From Amycolatopsis azurea DSM 43854 (lineage in GTDB: Bacteria > Actinomycetota > Actinomycetes > Mycobacteriales > Pseudonocardiaceae), in contig NZ_MUXN01000012.1 in the NCBI RefSeq assembly GCF_001995215.1, positions 62,001-126,000 on the forward strand: a stretch of DNA of 64,000 nt. The letters are read 5' to 3'. Within the stretch, counting starts at the first letter, position 1. Each line of letters opens with the position of its first letter. Both the position numbers and the translations under genes were made by a program. The notes beneath the pieces are model-generated. The model had not been told where the DNA came from. It was given only the letters and a program-made list of their open reading frames with translations, and made no database searches. Shown here piece by piece: positions 30,878 through 37,966 of the stretch.

Positions 30878-33490
30878 GTGGTCGTAACAGAACTCGGGAT
30901 GGCCGAGGCCATCGAAAAGGCGCGTGCCCTGCAACGGGCGGGAGTCGACGCGGTCTGCTCGGCCCGGCCCCGTGAAGGGCTGAAGCTGCTCCATCAGGGG
31001 ATGTCGGTTCTCGACTCGGTGGAATCGGCCGTCGAAGGCGACCGGTCGGCGTGGCTCGCCGCGCGGATCCGCCTCACGAACTCGCTGGTCGCGCTCGGCG
31101 CGGAAACCGGCGGCGAGGTCGCCGTCGGGCTGGCCGAACTGGACGAGGTGCGGTCGCTCCTCGCCGGGGTCGGCGATCGGAAGCTGCGCGCGGAGCTGAG
31201 CGGCGCCATCGATCACAACTACGGGCTCCTGCTCATGGCGGTGGGGCAGAACGAAGACGGCATCGCCTACTTCGATTCGTCGATCCAGAGCAAGGAATTC
31301 GTTCTTTCCTCGGTGCAGGATCCGATTCCTGTGCTCCATCCGTATCTGGGAACGATGATCACGCGCGGGCTGGCGTATACGCGGCTGGGTGCTGTCGGCA
31401 GGGCACGCGAGGATCTGGCCCGTGCCATGGACATCGCGGAGAAGTACGAACTGCGGTTCCAGGCGGCCGATGTCCGACGGCCGCTCGGGTCTCTCGAATT
31501 GCGCGTCGGGAACGTTCCCGCGGCCCTCCGGCTGTACGAGGAGAGCGAACGGATCTATCGGGCCCTAGATCAGGAAATTCATCCGCTTCTGCGGTTGGAC
31601 CAGGCCCAGGCGCTGCTCGCGGCGGGCCTCGCGGACGAGGCAGGACAACACCTCGACGAGGCGCTGGAGGTCATGCGGGTACAGAGCAGCACCACCCGTG
31701 AGCTCGGATACGCCGAGTTGTATCGCGCGTCGGCGGCGCTGATGAGCGACGATCTCGAACTCGCCCGCGGCTACGCGGCCTCGGCGCGACGACGGATGCT
31801 GCGCTGGGGTTGCCAGACCTGTGTCGCCAACGCGACCATCGTCGGTCTCCGCGCCGACGTGCGGGATGCGTTGCGCACCAACGAAATCCCGCTCACCTTG
31901 ACCGCCCGTGCGCTTCGCGCGGCGAACGGGATGCCGATGCCGCGGCTCGCCGACCAGGCCGCGCTGGCGCGCATGCTGGCCGTGCGGGTCGAGCTGCGGA
32001 AGGGAAAACGCAAACGTGCCGCCGATCTGCTCGACCGGATTCCGCGGCCGGGACGGCTGACCTCCGTCGATTACCGCATGCTGCGAAGGCTTTGCCGGGC
32101 GGAACTCGCGGTGGCACAAGGGGACAAGTCCAAGGCCTTGGCCGAGATCCGGGTCGGGCTCACCGAACTCGACCGCGTCCGCGATCGGATGGGCGGCATC
32201 GAACTGGTGTCCGGGACGGCGTTGCACGGCCGGGAACTGGCGGATCTGGCGGTCAAGATCGTGCTGGAGCGCGCGGACGCGGCCCGGTTGTTCGACTGGA
32301 CGGAACGGACCCGCGCGCAGAGTTACCGGTACGAGCCCGTCGCGGCGACCGATCCGGATCTCGCCGAGCGCGTGGGTGAGGTCCGGGGGCTAGATCAGGC
32401 GATCCACCAGGCGCAGCACGACGGACACCCGACGGCCGCCTTGCGCGCGAAGCACGCCGAACGGTTGCGCGAGGCGCATCGGCTCGGGTGGCACACCGGG
32501 CGGTGGGGCAAGCCGCGGCCGATCGCGCGGCTCGCCGAGGCGGCCGAGGAACTGGGCGAACGCGCGCTGGTGAGTTTCGCGTCTTCCGGGGACGACCTGG
32601 TCGCCGTGGTCGTCGCCGGCGGGCGGTGTGAACTGGTGCGGCTCGGCTCGGCGGCGCGGGCGGCGGAGTCCGCGCGGATGCTGAACGTCGACCTCGACGC
32701 CCTCGCGCCGGATCGGCTGGCGCCACTGCTGGTCCAGTCGGTACTCGGTTCCGCGCGGAAACAGGCCGAGCGGCTCGACGCGCAGCTGATCCGCCCGCTC
32801 GAAGGACTGCTCGGGGACCGCGGTCTGGTCGTCGTCCCGACCGGTCCGTTGTACGCCGTCCCTTGGGGCGTACTGCCGGCGCTGCGGTCGCGGCCGATCG
32901 TCGTCGCCCCGTCGGCGACGGCGTGGCTGGGTGCGGAGCGTTCGACGACGCCGGATTCGCGGAAGATCGTCCTCGTCCGTGGTCCGGGTCTCGTGGGGTC
33001 CAGGGGTGAGCTGGACAAGCTCACCATGCATTACCGGGCCGCGGAGACGCTGACCGGACCCGAGGCCACGGTGACGTCGGTGCTGCGGGCGCTCGACGGC
33101 GCGAAGCTCGCGCACATCGCCGCGCACGGCGCGCACGAGCCCGAGAACGCCTTGTTCTCCCGGCTGGAACTGGCCGACGGGGCGCTCTTCGCGCACGAGA
33201 TGGCCGGGCTCACGCAACCGCCGTCGCAGGTCGTCTTCGCGGCGTGCGAACTGGCGCTGAACCGGATCCGGCCCGGCGACGAAGTCCTCGGTTTCGCCAG
33301 CGCGTTGCTCGCCAGCGGTTCGCGGACGGTGATCGCGCCGTTGAGCCGTGTCGGTGACGAAGCGGCGGCCGCGGCGATGGACGATTACCACCGCGGACTC
33401 GCCGAAGGCGCCGGACCGGCGACGGCCTTGGCGGACACCGTCGCCGTTGATCCGTTCCGGCGACCGTTCGTCTGTTTGGGTGCGGGCTGA
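30878..33490 (+). CDS. TPR-CHAT (caspase-like) domain protein
   Basis: This 870-residue protein has a long N-terminal region of helical TPR-like repeats (residues about 10-440; for example GLAYTRLGAVGRAREDLARA and LRLYEESERIYRAL), a linker, and a C-terminal CHAT domain from about residue 560. The catalytic dyad is visible: His750 in AHIAAHGAHEPE and Cys790 in VVFAACELAL. CHAT proteins are caspase/separase-like proteases found in conflict and cell-death systems. The GTG at 30878 or the ATG at 30899 could start; neither has a strong ribosome-binding site, which fits dependence on the upstream peptide gene. The substrate is unknown. Confidence 0.9.
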   Translation: MVVTELGMAEAIEKARALQRAGVDAVCSARPREGLKLLHQGMSVLDSVESAVEGDRSAWLAARIRLTNSLVALGAETGGEVAVGLAELDEVRSLLAGVGDRKLRAELSGAIDHNYGLLLMAVGQNEDGIAYFDSSIQSKEFVLSSVQDPIPVLHPYLGTMITRGLAYTRLGAVGRAREDLARAMDIAEKYELRFQAADVRRPLGSLELRVGNVPAALRLYEESERIYRALDQEIHPLLRLDQAQALLAAGLADEAGQHLDEALEVMRVQSSTTRELGYAELYRASAALMSDDLELARGYAASARRRMLRWGCQTCVANATIVGLRADVRDALRTNEIPLTLTARALRAANGMPMPRLADQAALARMLAVRVELRKGKRKRAADLLDRIPRPGRLTSVDYRMLRRLCRAELAVAQGDKSKALAEIRVGLTELDRVRDRMGGIELVSGTALHGRELADLAVKIVLERADAARLFDWTERTRAQSYRYEPVAATDPDLAERVGEVRGLDQAIHQAQHDGHPTAALRAKHAERLREAHRLGWHTGRWGKPRPIARLAEAAEELGERALVSFASSGDDLVAVVVAGGRCELVRLGSAARAAESARMLNVDLDALAPDRLAPLLVQSVLGSARKQAERLDAQLIRPLEGLLGDRGLVVVPTGPLYAVPWGVLPALRSRPIVVAPSATAWLGAERSTTPDSRKIVLVRGPGLVGSRGELDKLTMHYRAAETLTGPEATVTSVLRALDGAKLAHIAAHGAHEPENALFSRLELADGALFAHEMAGLTQPPSQVVFAACELALNRIRPGDEVLGFASALLASGSRTVIAPLSRVGDEAAAAAMDDYHRGLAEGAGPATALADTVAVDPFRRPFVCLGAG

Positions 33491-33552
33491 ACGTACGGCT
33501 TGACAACCCCTGTTCGATCTTCACGACTCCAAGTGCCCGGTTGGTTACTCTT

Positions 33553-33591
33553 GACCGAGTCGTCTGAACCAATTATGGTCTAGACCACATT
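33553..33591 (+). promoter_or_regulatory. Promoter with overlapping DasR-type operator (dre)
   Basis: TTGACC at 33553-33558 and TATGGT at 33576-33581 are separated by 17 bases, a good housekeeping-sigma promoter. The DasR-like 16-mer TATGGTCTAGACCACA (33576-33591, 13 of 16 consensus positions) covers the -10 box, so bound DasR would block RNA polymerase. The LPMO start codon is 111 bases downstream of the site. Confidence 0.72.
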
Positions 33592-33701
33592 CGCCAGCTC
33601 GGCGCTTCGGCGAGTGTGGTCCCAACCTTCATTGGTTTTCGCTCGCTGTGGCCCAGGAATCTCGAGTCACCGGTGGGTGTTGAGATGGGAAAGGGGTAGG
33701 A

Positions 33702-34217
33702 ATGAGCTTCAAACGACGGCTTTTGACCCTGGCGGCGGGTGCGGCAATGGTCCCGGCGGCTCTGGTCGCGATCCCGGCGGGAACCGCCAGTGCGCACGGT
33801 TACATTTCCTCGCCCGCGAGCAGGCAGGCGCAGTGCGCCCAGAACACCGTTTCCTGCGGTGACATCAAGTGGGAACCGCAAAGTGTCGAAGGCCCCAAGG
33901 GTCTCATGAGCTGTAACGGCGGCGTCGGCCGTTTCTCGGACCTCAACAACGACGGCAAGGGCTGGCAGGTGCATTCCCTCGGTCGCACCACCACCTTCCG
34001 GTGGACGATCACGGCTCGCCACCGCACCAGCACGTGGGAGTACTTCGTCGACGGCGCGAAGGTCGCCACCGTCAACGACAACGGCGCGCAGCCGGGCGCC
34101 ACGGTCACGCACAGCGTGAACCTGCAGCAGAGCGGGCGGCACAAGATCCTCGCCCGCTGGAACGTCTACGACACGGCGAACGCCTTCTACGCCTGCATCG
34201 ACGCCAACATCAGCTAG
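33702..34217 (+). CDS. AA10-family lytic polysaccharide monooxygenase (chitin-active type)
   Basis: The 171-residue protein has a signal peptide cleaved after TASA to expose His32 (HGYISSPASR), the N-terminal copper ligand. His107 (TARHRTSTWEYF) is the second ligand of the histidine brace. The Cys residues at QCAQNTVSCGD and YACIDANIS fit AA10 disulfides. AA10 LPMOs oxidatively cleave chitin or cellulose; the small single-domain form and the DasR-like site favour chitin. AAAGGGGTAGGA precedes the ATG at 33702. A strong terminator with seven T follows the stop. Confidence 0.93.
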   Translation: MSFKRRLLTLAAGAAMVPAALVAIPAGTASAHGYISSPASRQAQCAQNTVSCGDIKWEPQSVEGPKGLMSCNGGVGRFSDLNNDGKGWQVHSLGRTTTFRWTITARHRTSTWEYFVDGAKVATVNDNGAQPGATVTHSVNLQQSGRHKILARWNVYDTANAFYACIDANIS

Positions 34218-34224
34218 GTTTCGG

Positions 34225-34278
34225 ACTCGTGAGCGGTAGGGGCGGTCAAAGCCGTCCCTACCACTCATGAGTTTTTTT
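34225..34278 (+). terminator. Rho-independent terminator of the LPMO gene
   Basis: A long GC-rich hairpin (arms starting ACTCGTGAGCGGTAGGGG and ending CCCTACCACTCATGAGT, with minor mismatches) is followed by T7 at 34272-34278, unusually canonical for this genome. Confidence 0.9.
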
Positions 34279-34294
34279 GTGTCAGGCTCACCCC

Positions 34295-35248
34295 ATGAGC
34301 GATGACGAGCGCGACGGGGTCAAGCTGACCAACCTCGACCAGCCGTTGTTCGAGGGCGCGACCAAACGCGATCTCGTGGATTACCTGGACGCCGTCTCGG
34401 ATCGCATCCTGCCGGTGCTGGAAAACCGGCCGCTTTCGGTGATCCGCGTTCTGCGCGGCCAAGGGCCCTTCATGCAGAAGAACCTGCCCAAGTACACGCC
34501 TGACTGGGTCAAGCGGTACGGGATGTGGGCGGAGACGTCGAAGCGGCAGGTGTCGTACGCCCTCTGCGACGACCGCCGGACCCTGCTGTGGTTCGCGAAC
34601 CAGCGCGCCGTCGAATACCATCCGCCGTTGATGACCGTGGACGCCGATGCCGGTCCGACTCATCTCGTGCTGGATCTCGACCCGCCCGCGGGGGACGATT
34701 TCGCGCATGTCGTGAAGGCCGCCGGGCTGGTGCGGCAGGCACTGTCGGATTTCGGGCTCACCGGCGCGGTGAAGACCAGCGGTTCCAAGGGAGTGCACAT
34801 CTTCGTCCCGCTGGTGCCGGGACAAGGCTTCGAAGACGTCGCGGCCGCCACTCGCGCGCTCGCCGCCCGTGCGGAACAGGTCGATCCTTCGGTCGCGACG
34901 ACCGCGTACATCGTGGAAGACCGCGAGGGAAAGGTGTACCTCGATTCGACGCGGGCGGGCGGCAACACCGTCGCCGCGGCGTACAGCCCGCGGCTGCGGC
35001 CGGGGCTGCCGGTGTCGTTCCCGGTGGCCTGGGACGATCTCGAGAACGTGCGCCCCGCCGATTTCACCGTCTCCACGGCGCTCGCTTTATTGGGGGACAA
35101 GGATCCTTGGGCCGCTTCGATGCCTGAGCCGCAGACGCTGCCCGCCGGCCTCGTCGAGCAGGGACACACGATCCCGGTCGCCCGCGTCGTGGCGATGCAC
35201 GAAGGAAAACGCCGCGCGAGGCAGCGCGCCCAGGAAGACACGGCCTAG
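34295..35248 (+). CDS. LigD-type polymerase domain protein (stand-alone)
   Basis: The 317-residue protein is an archaeo-eukaryotic primase-type polymerase as found in LigD: THLVLDLDPP holds the metal-binding aspartates, KTSGSKGVHIFVPL binds nucleotide, and VYLDSTRAGGNTVAA follows. It has no ligase or nuclease domain. Such polymerases fill gaps during non-homologous end joining with Ku and a separate ligase; neither is in the window. A rare TTA codon occurs at residue 265, which in related actinomycetes would make translation depend on the late-expressed leucyl tRNA. It ends with a 4-base overlap against the convergent P-loop gene. Confidence 0.92.
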   Translation: MSDDERDGVKLTNLDQPLFEGATKRDLVDYLDAVSDRILPVLENRPLSVIRVLRGQGPFMQKNLPKYTPDWVKRYGMWAETSKRQVSYALCDDRRTLLWFANQRAVEYHPPLMTVDADAGPTHLVLDLDPPAGDDFAHVVKAAGLVRQALSDFGLTGAVKTSGSKGVHIFVPLVPGQGFEDVAAATRALAARAEQVDPSVATTAYIVEDREGKVYLDSTRAGGNTVAAAYSPRLRPGLPVSFPVAWDDLENVRPADFTVSTALALLGDKDPWAASMPEPQTLPAGLVEQGHTIPVARVVAMHEGKRRARQRAQEDTA

Positions 35249-35838
35249 GCCGCGCGCCGCTCGACCGAGAGGAGCCGGACTCTTCCCGGCTCCTCGTCGG
35301 TGACGAACCGCAGTGCCCCGGTGCCCTCGCGGGTCACCATCCGCGCGCCGCGCCAGCCCGCCGGGACCCAGCCTGCGCGCAGGTCACGGCGCACCTTCCC
35401 GGCCCGTTTGACGTGCCGGGCGAACGAATGCCGCCGGATGACGCGCCCGCGCGCGATCTGGCCCGCGCGGGCCTCCTCCGGGGAGACGTCGAGCCACAGC
35501 AGCCGGACCGGGCGGCGGCTCACCAGGCCGAGCAGGGCCAGCAGCCCGCGGGTCGTCGCGCGGGTCGAGGGCTCGTGCACGATCAGCGGGCCGCCGTTCG
35601 CCAACGCGAACCGGACGACCCGCGCGCGGTGCCACCCGTGGACCACCGGCCGGTAGCACCGGTAGGGCAGCGCGGCGGGCAGGCGTTCGCGCAACCGGGC
35701 GCGGACCTGGTCGGAATCGAGCACCGGTATCGAGCCGGTCGCCGCCCTGGACAGCAGTGTGGTCTTCCCGGCCCCGGGAATCCCCGCGACCACCAGCAGA
35801 TCGCGCCGGCCGAGCTGGAGTGCGATGCGATCGGTCAT
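35245..35838 (-). CDS. P-loop ATPase/kinase-like protein
   Basis: The 197-residue protein has a Walker A motif near the N-terminus (LVVAGIPGAGKTTLLSRA) and a DSDQVRARL segment of the type found in small nucleotide or metabolite kinases. RLLWLDVSPEEARAGQIARG resembles the lid region, and the C-terminal half is Arg-rich. It belongs to the zeta-toxin/AAA_33-like group of P-loop proteins. The substrate cannot be named. It is convergent with the LigD-type gene, overlapping by four bases. Confidence 0.8.
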   Translation of the reverse strand: MTDRIALQLGRRDLLVVAGIPGAGKTTLLSRAATGSIPVLDSDQVRARLRERLPAALPYRCYRPVVHGWHRARVVRFALANGGPLIVHEPSTRATTRGLLALLGLVSRRPVRLLWLDVSPEEARAGQIARGRVIRRHSFARHVKRAGKVRRDLRAGWVPAGWRGARMVTREGTGALRFVTDEEPGRVRLLSVERRAA

Positions 35839-35904
35839 AAGGCCTCAACGACCCGGCCGATGATAAAGGTTCCTTTACCTTGATCCGCTCGGCTCCGCCA
35901 CTGG

Positions 35905-36570
35905 TCAGGCCGTCACGGTCGGCTCCGGTGCCACTGTCCGGTCGGGAAGCAGCGTCCCGCCCTTGGTGAGCCACGCGACACCGAACGCGAAGATCGCCAC
36001 CGATTCGAGCCACAGCGCCGGGTAGAGCGCCTGCGTCTCGTCGTCGAAGACGAGGCCGCAGAGCACGATCAAGGCCAGGCACACCAGCATGATCACGCCT
36101 GAGGCGACGTACAGCCGGTTCCGTTCGGGTTTGCGGGTGCCGGGGATCTCGCTGTCCGACTTGGTGAACAGCACGATGCAGAAGAACGCCAGGGTGAGGA
36201 AGAAGACGGCGGCGAAGCCGAGATGGAGGTAGCCGATGAGCACGTCGGTGCGATCGCCGTTCGCGGGCGTGGTGGGGAAGAGCGCGACCCCGACCGCGGC
36301 CACCGCCGCCACGTTCCCGGCGACGTCGTCGATCCGGCCGTAACCCCGATAGGACAACAGGAAGACGCCGATGGCGCACATGACGCCGACCCAGACGTCA
36401 CGCATTCCCGAGTAGTAGTACCCGCTGATCGAGTTGAGCAGGCCGCCGCCGTCGACGACCAGCTTCCCGAAGATCAGCACGACGGGCAGCCCGATCCCGA
36501 GGAAACCTATGGCGCGCCGCAGGAACAGGTAGTTGCGGACGAGATTGTCTGATGCCGTTCGCGCGCTCAT
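35905..36570 (-). CDS. Multi-pass membrane protein (DUF998-like)
   Basis: The 221-residue protein has about six membrane segments. It carries the features FLRRAIGFLGIGLPVVLIFG near the N-terminus and SISGYYYSGMRDVWVGVMCA, with Tyr-Tyr-Tyr at a segment start, both common in a DUF998-related family. The ATG at 36570 was chosen because it opens the conserved part. No function is known. It is transcribed away from the ketosynthase gene side with a 110-base gap. Confidence 0.7.
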   Translation of the reverse strand: MSARTASDNLVRNYLFLRRAIGFLGIGLPVVLIFGKLVVDGGGLLNSISGYYYSGMRDVWVGVMCAIGVFLLSYRGYGRIDDVAGNVAAVAAVGVALFPTTPANGDRTDVLIGYLHLGFAAVFFLTLAFFCIVLFTKSDSEIPGTRKPERNRLYVASGVIMLVCLALIVLCGLVFDDETQALYPALWLESVAIFAFGVAWLTKGGTLLPDRTVAPEPTVTA

Positions 36571-36680
36571 GGTCGCCTCCGTGCTCGGTGCGTTGTCGCT
36601 ACTCGGGAGTATCGACCAGGTGAGCACGGGAAATGACGGTTCGTGACGACGTTGAGACTATGTGTTATCGAATTGGCCGT

Positions 36681-37832
36681 CTACGCGGTGTCCAGCACGA
36701 CGGAGGTGACGTAACCCCCCATCCCGATCGACGTCTTGACGGTGAGCCCGCTTTCCGGCCGCGTCGGTCCTTCCAGTAGCTGCGGATGCCCGTCGGCCAC
36801 CGGTTTCGGCGCTGGGATCAGGTCGTGCTCCGCCGCCAGGCAGCTCGCCGCGATCTCGGTCAGCGCGCTGCTCGACTGGCTGTGCCCGGTCAGCGGTTTG
36901 ATCGAATAGATCCGGGTGCTGCCGGGGAAGACCGTCTCGAGGATCTGGGATTCCGTGCGGTGGCAGAGTTTCGTGCCCGTCCCGTGCGCGTTCACGTAGC
37001 GGATGTCCGAGGCGGAGACATTCGCGTTCTCCAGTCCCTCGGTCACCGCCGTGATCGCGGTCGTCGGATCGGGGTCGAGCGCCATCGCGTTGTGCGCTTC
37101 GTGGGTCATGGCGCCGCCGAGCACGGTCGCGTACGCGTCGGTCTTCCGCTGGGTGAGCACCACCGCGACCGCGGCCTCGGAGAAGGTGAAACCCATTGTG
37201 CCCTCTTGGAAAGGACGGCACGCCTCCAGCGGCGGCACGTCGGTGATCGCCACGCCGCAGTGCACGAAGTTGCGGACCACCGGCCTGGTCGCGGACAGAT
37301 CGGTGGTGAGCACCACGACGTCGTCGGCCATACCCGCGTCCAGCCACATCTTCGCGGTGAGGGTCGCGGCGCTGCCGGTCGCGCACATGGCGGACAAGGT
37401 CACCGACGGGCCGTGGAAACCGAACTCCGACATCAGCGAGGCGATCGGCGTCGAGGGCATCATGCCGATGAACTCGCGCCGGTACATGAGCTGGTCGCCC
37501 ATCTCCGTGAGCCTGTCCCAGCTCCGCAGGTCCTCGCGGACGCCGCCGGCGATGACGCCGACCCGTCGTCCGGGTGACCAGCCCCGGGCGCCGGCGTCTT
37601 CGATCGCCTCGCGTGCCGCCGCGAGCAAAGCGCGGGCGTGCAGACTGCCGTCCCTGGATCTGCCACCCTCGGCGATGTGTGCGACCCAGCCCGGCAGATC
37701 CGGGGTCTCCCCGAAGCCTTCGGCGAACTGGGCACAGGGCACACCACTGGCGAGGCCCTCCCACAGCGATTCGCGCCCCCAGCCGTAGGCGGTTACGGCG
37801 CCGATGCCGCAGATGTCTGTTTTGGTCCGCAC
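36681..37832 (-). CDS. Orphan beta-ketoacyl synthase
   Basis: The 383-residue thiolase-fold protein has an intact FabF-type catalytic triad: Cys150 in LSAMCATGSAA, His283 in NAHGTGTK and His317 in KPLTGHSQSS. It is somewhat shorter than FabF (about 410 residues). No acyl carrier protein, acyltransferase or other PKS/FAS gene is nearby, so its acyl substrate and carrier are unknown. It is divergent from the GGDEF protein gene across 134 bases. Confidence 0.9.
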   Translation of the reverse strand: MRTKTDICGIGAVTAYGWGRESLWEGLASGVPCAQFAEGFGETPDLPGWVAHIAEGGRSRDGSLHARALLAAAREAIEDAGARGWSPGRRVGVIAGGVREDLRSWDRLTEMGDQLMYRREFIGMMPSTPIASLMSEFGFHGPSVTLSAMCATGSAATLTAKMWLDAGMADDVVVLTTDLSATRPVVRNFVHCGVAITDVPPLEACRPFQEGTMGFTFSEAAVAVVLTQRKTDAYATVLGGAMTHEAHNAMALDPDPTTAITAVTEGLENANVSASDIRYVNAHGTGTKLCHRTESQILETVFPGSTRIYSIKPLTGHSQSSSALTEIAASCLAAEHDLIPAPKPVADGHPQLLEGPTRPESGLTVKTSIGMGGYVTSVVLDTA

Positions 37833-37966
37833 GTGTTTCCCTTCAACTACATTCAGTCAACGCTGGGGTGGAATAGCCGCACCGATCAGCTGTCCGAGGA
37901 GGACGGCTACGTCGATTTAGTGATCTAATCGGAAGCTACATCAGTCGAGTAGGGGGTTTGGATCAG

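Noticed and set aside
34295..35248. A complete LigD ligase
   Set aside because: Only the polymerase domain is present; the ligase KxDG motif and the phosphoesterase domain are absent and the frame ends at 317 residues.
36681..37832. A polyketide biosynthetic cluster around the ketosynthase
   Set aside because: There is no carrier protein, acyltransferase, ketoreductase or tailoring gene adjacent; the neighbours are a membrane protein and a GGDEF protein.
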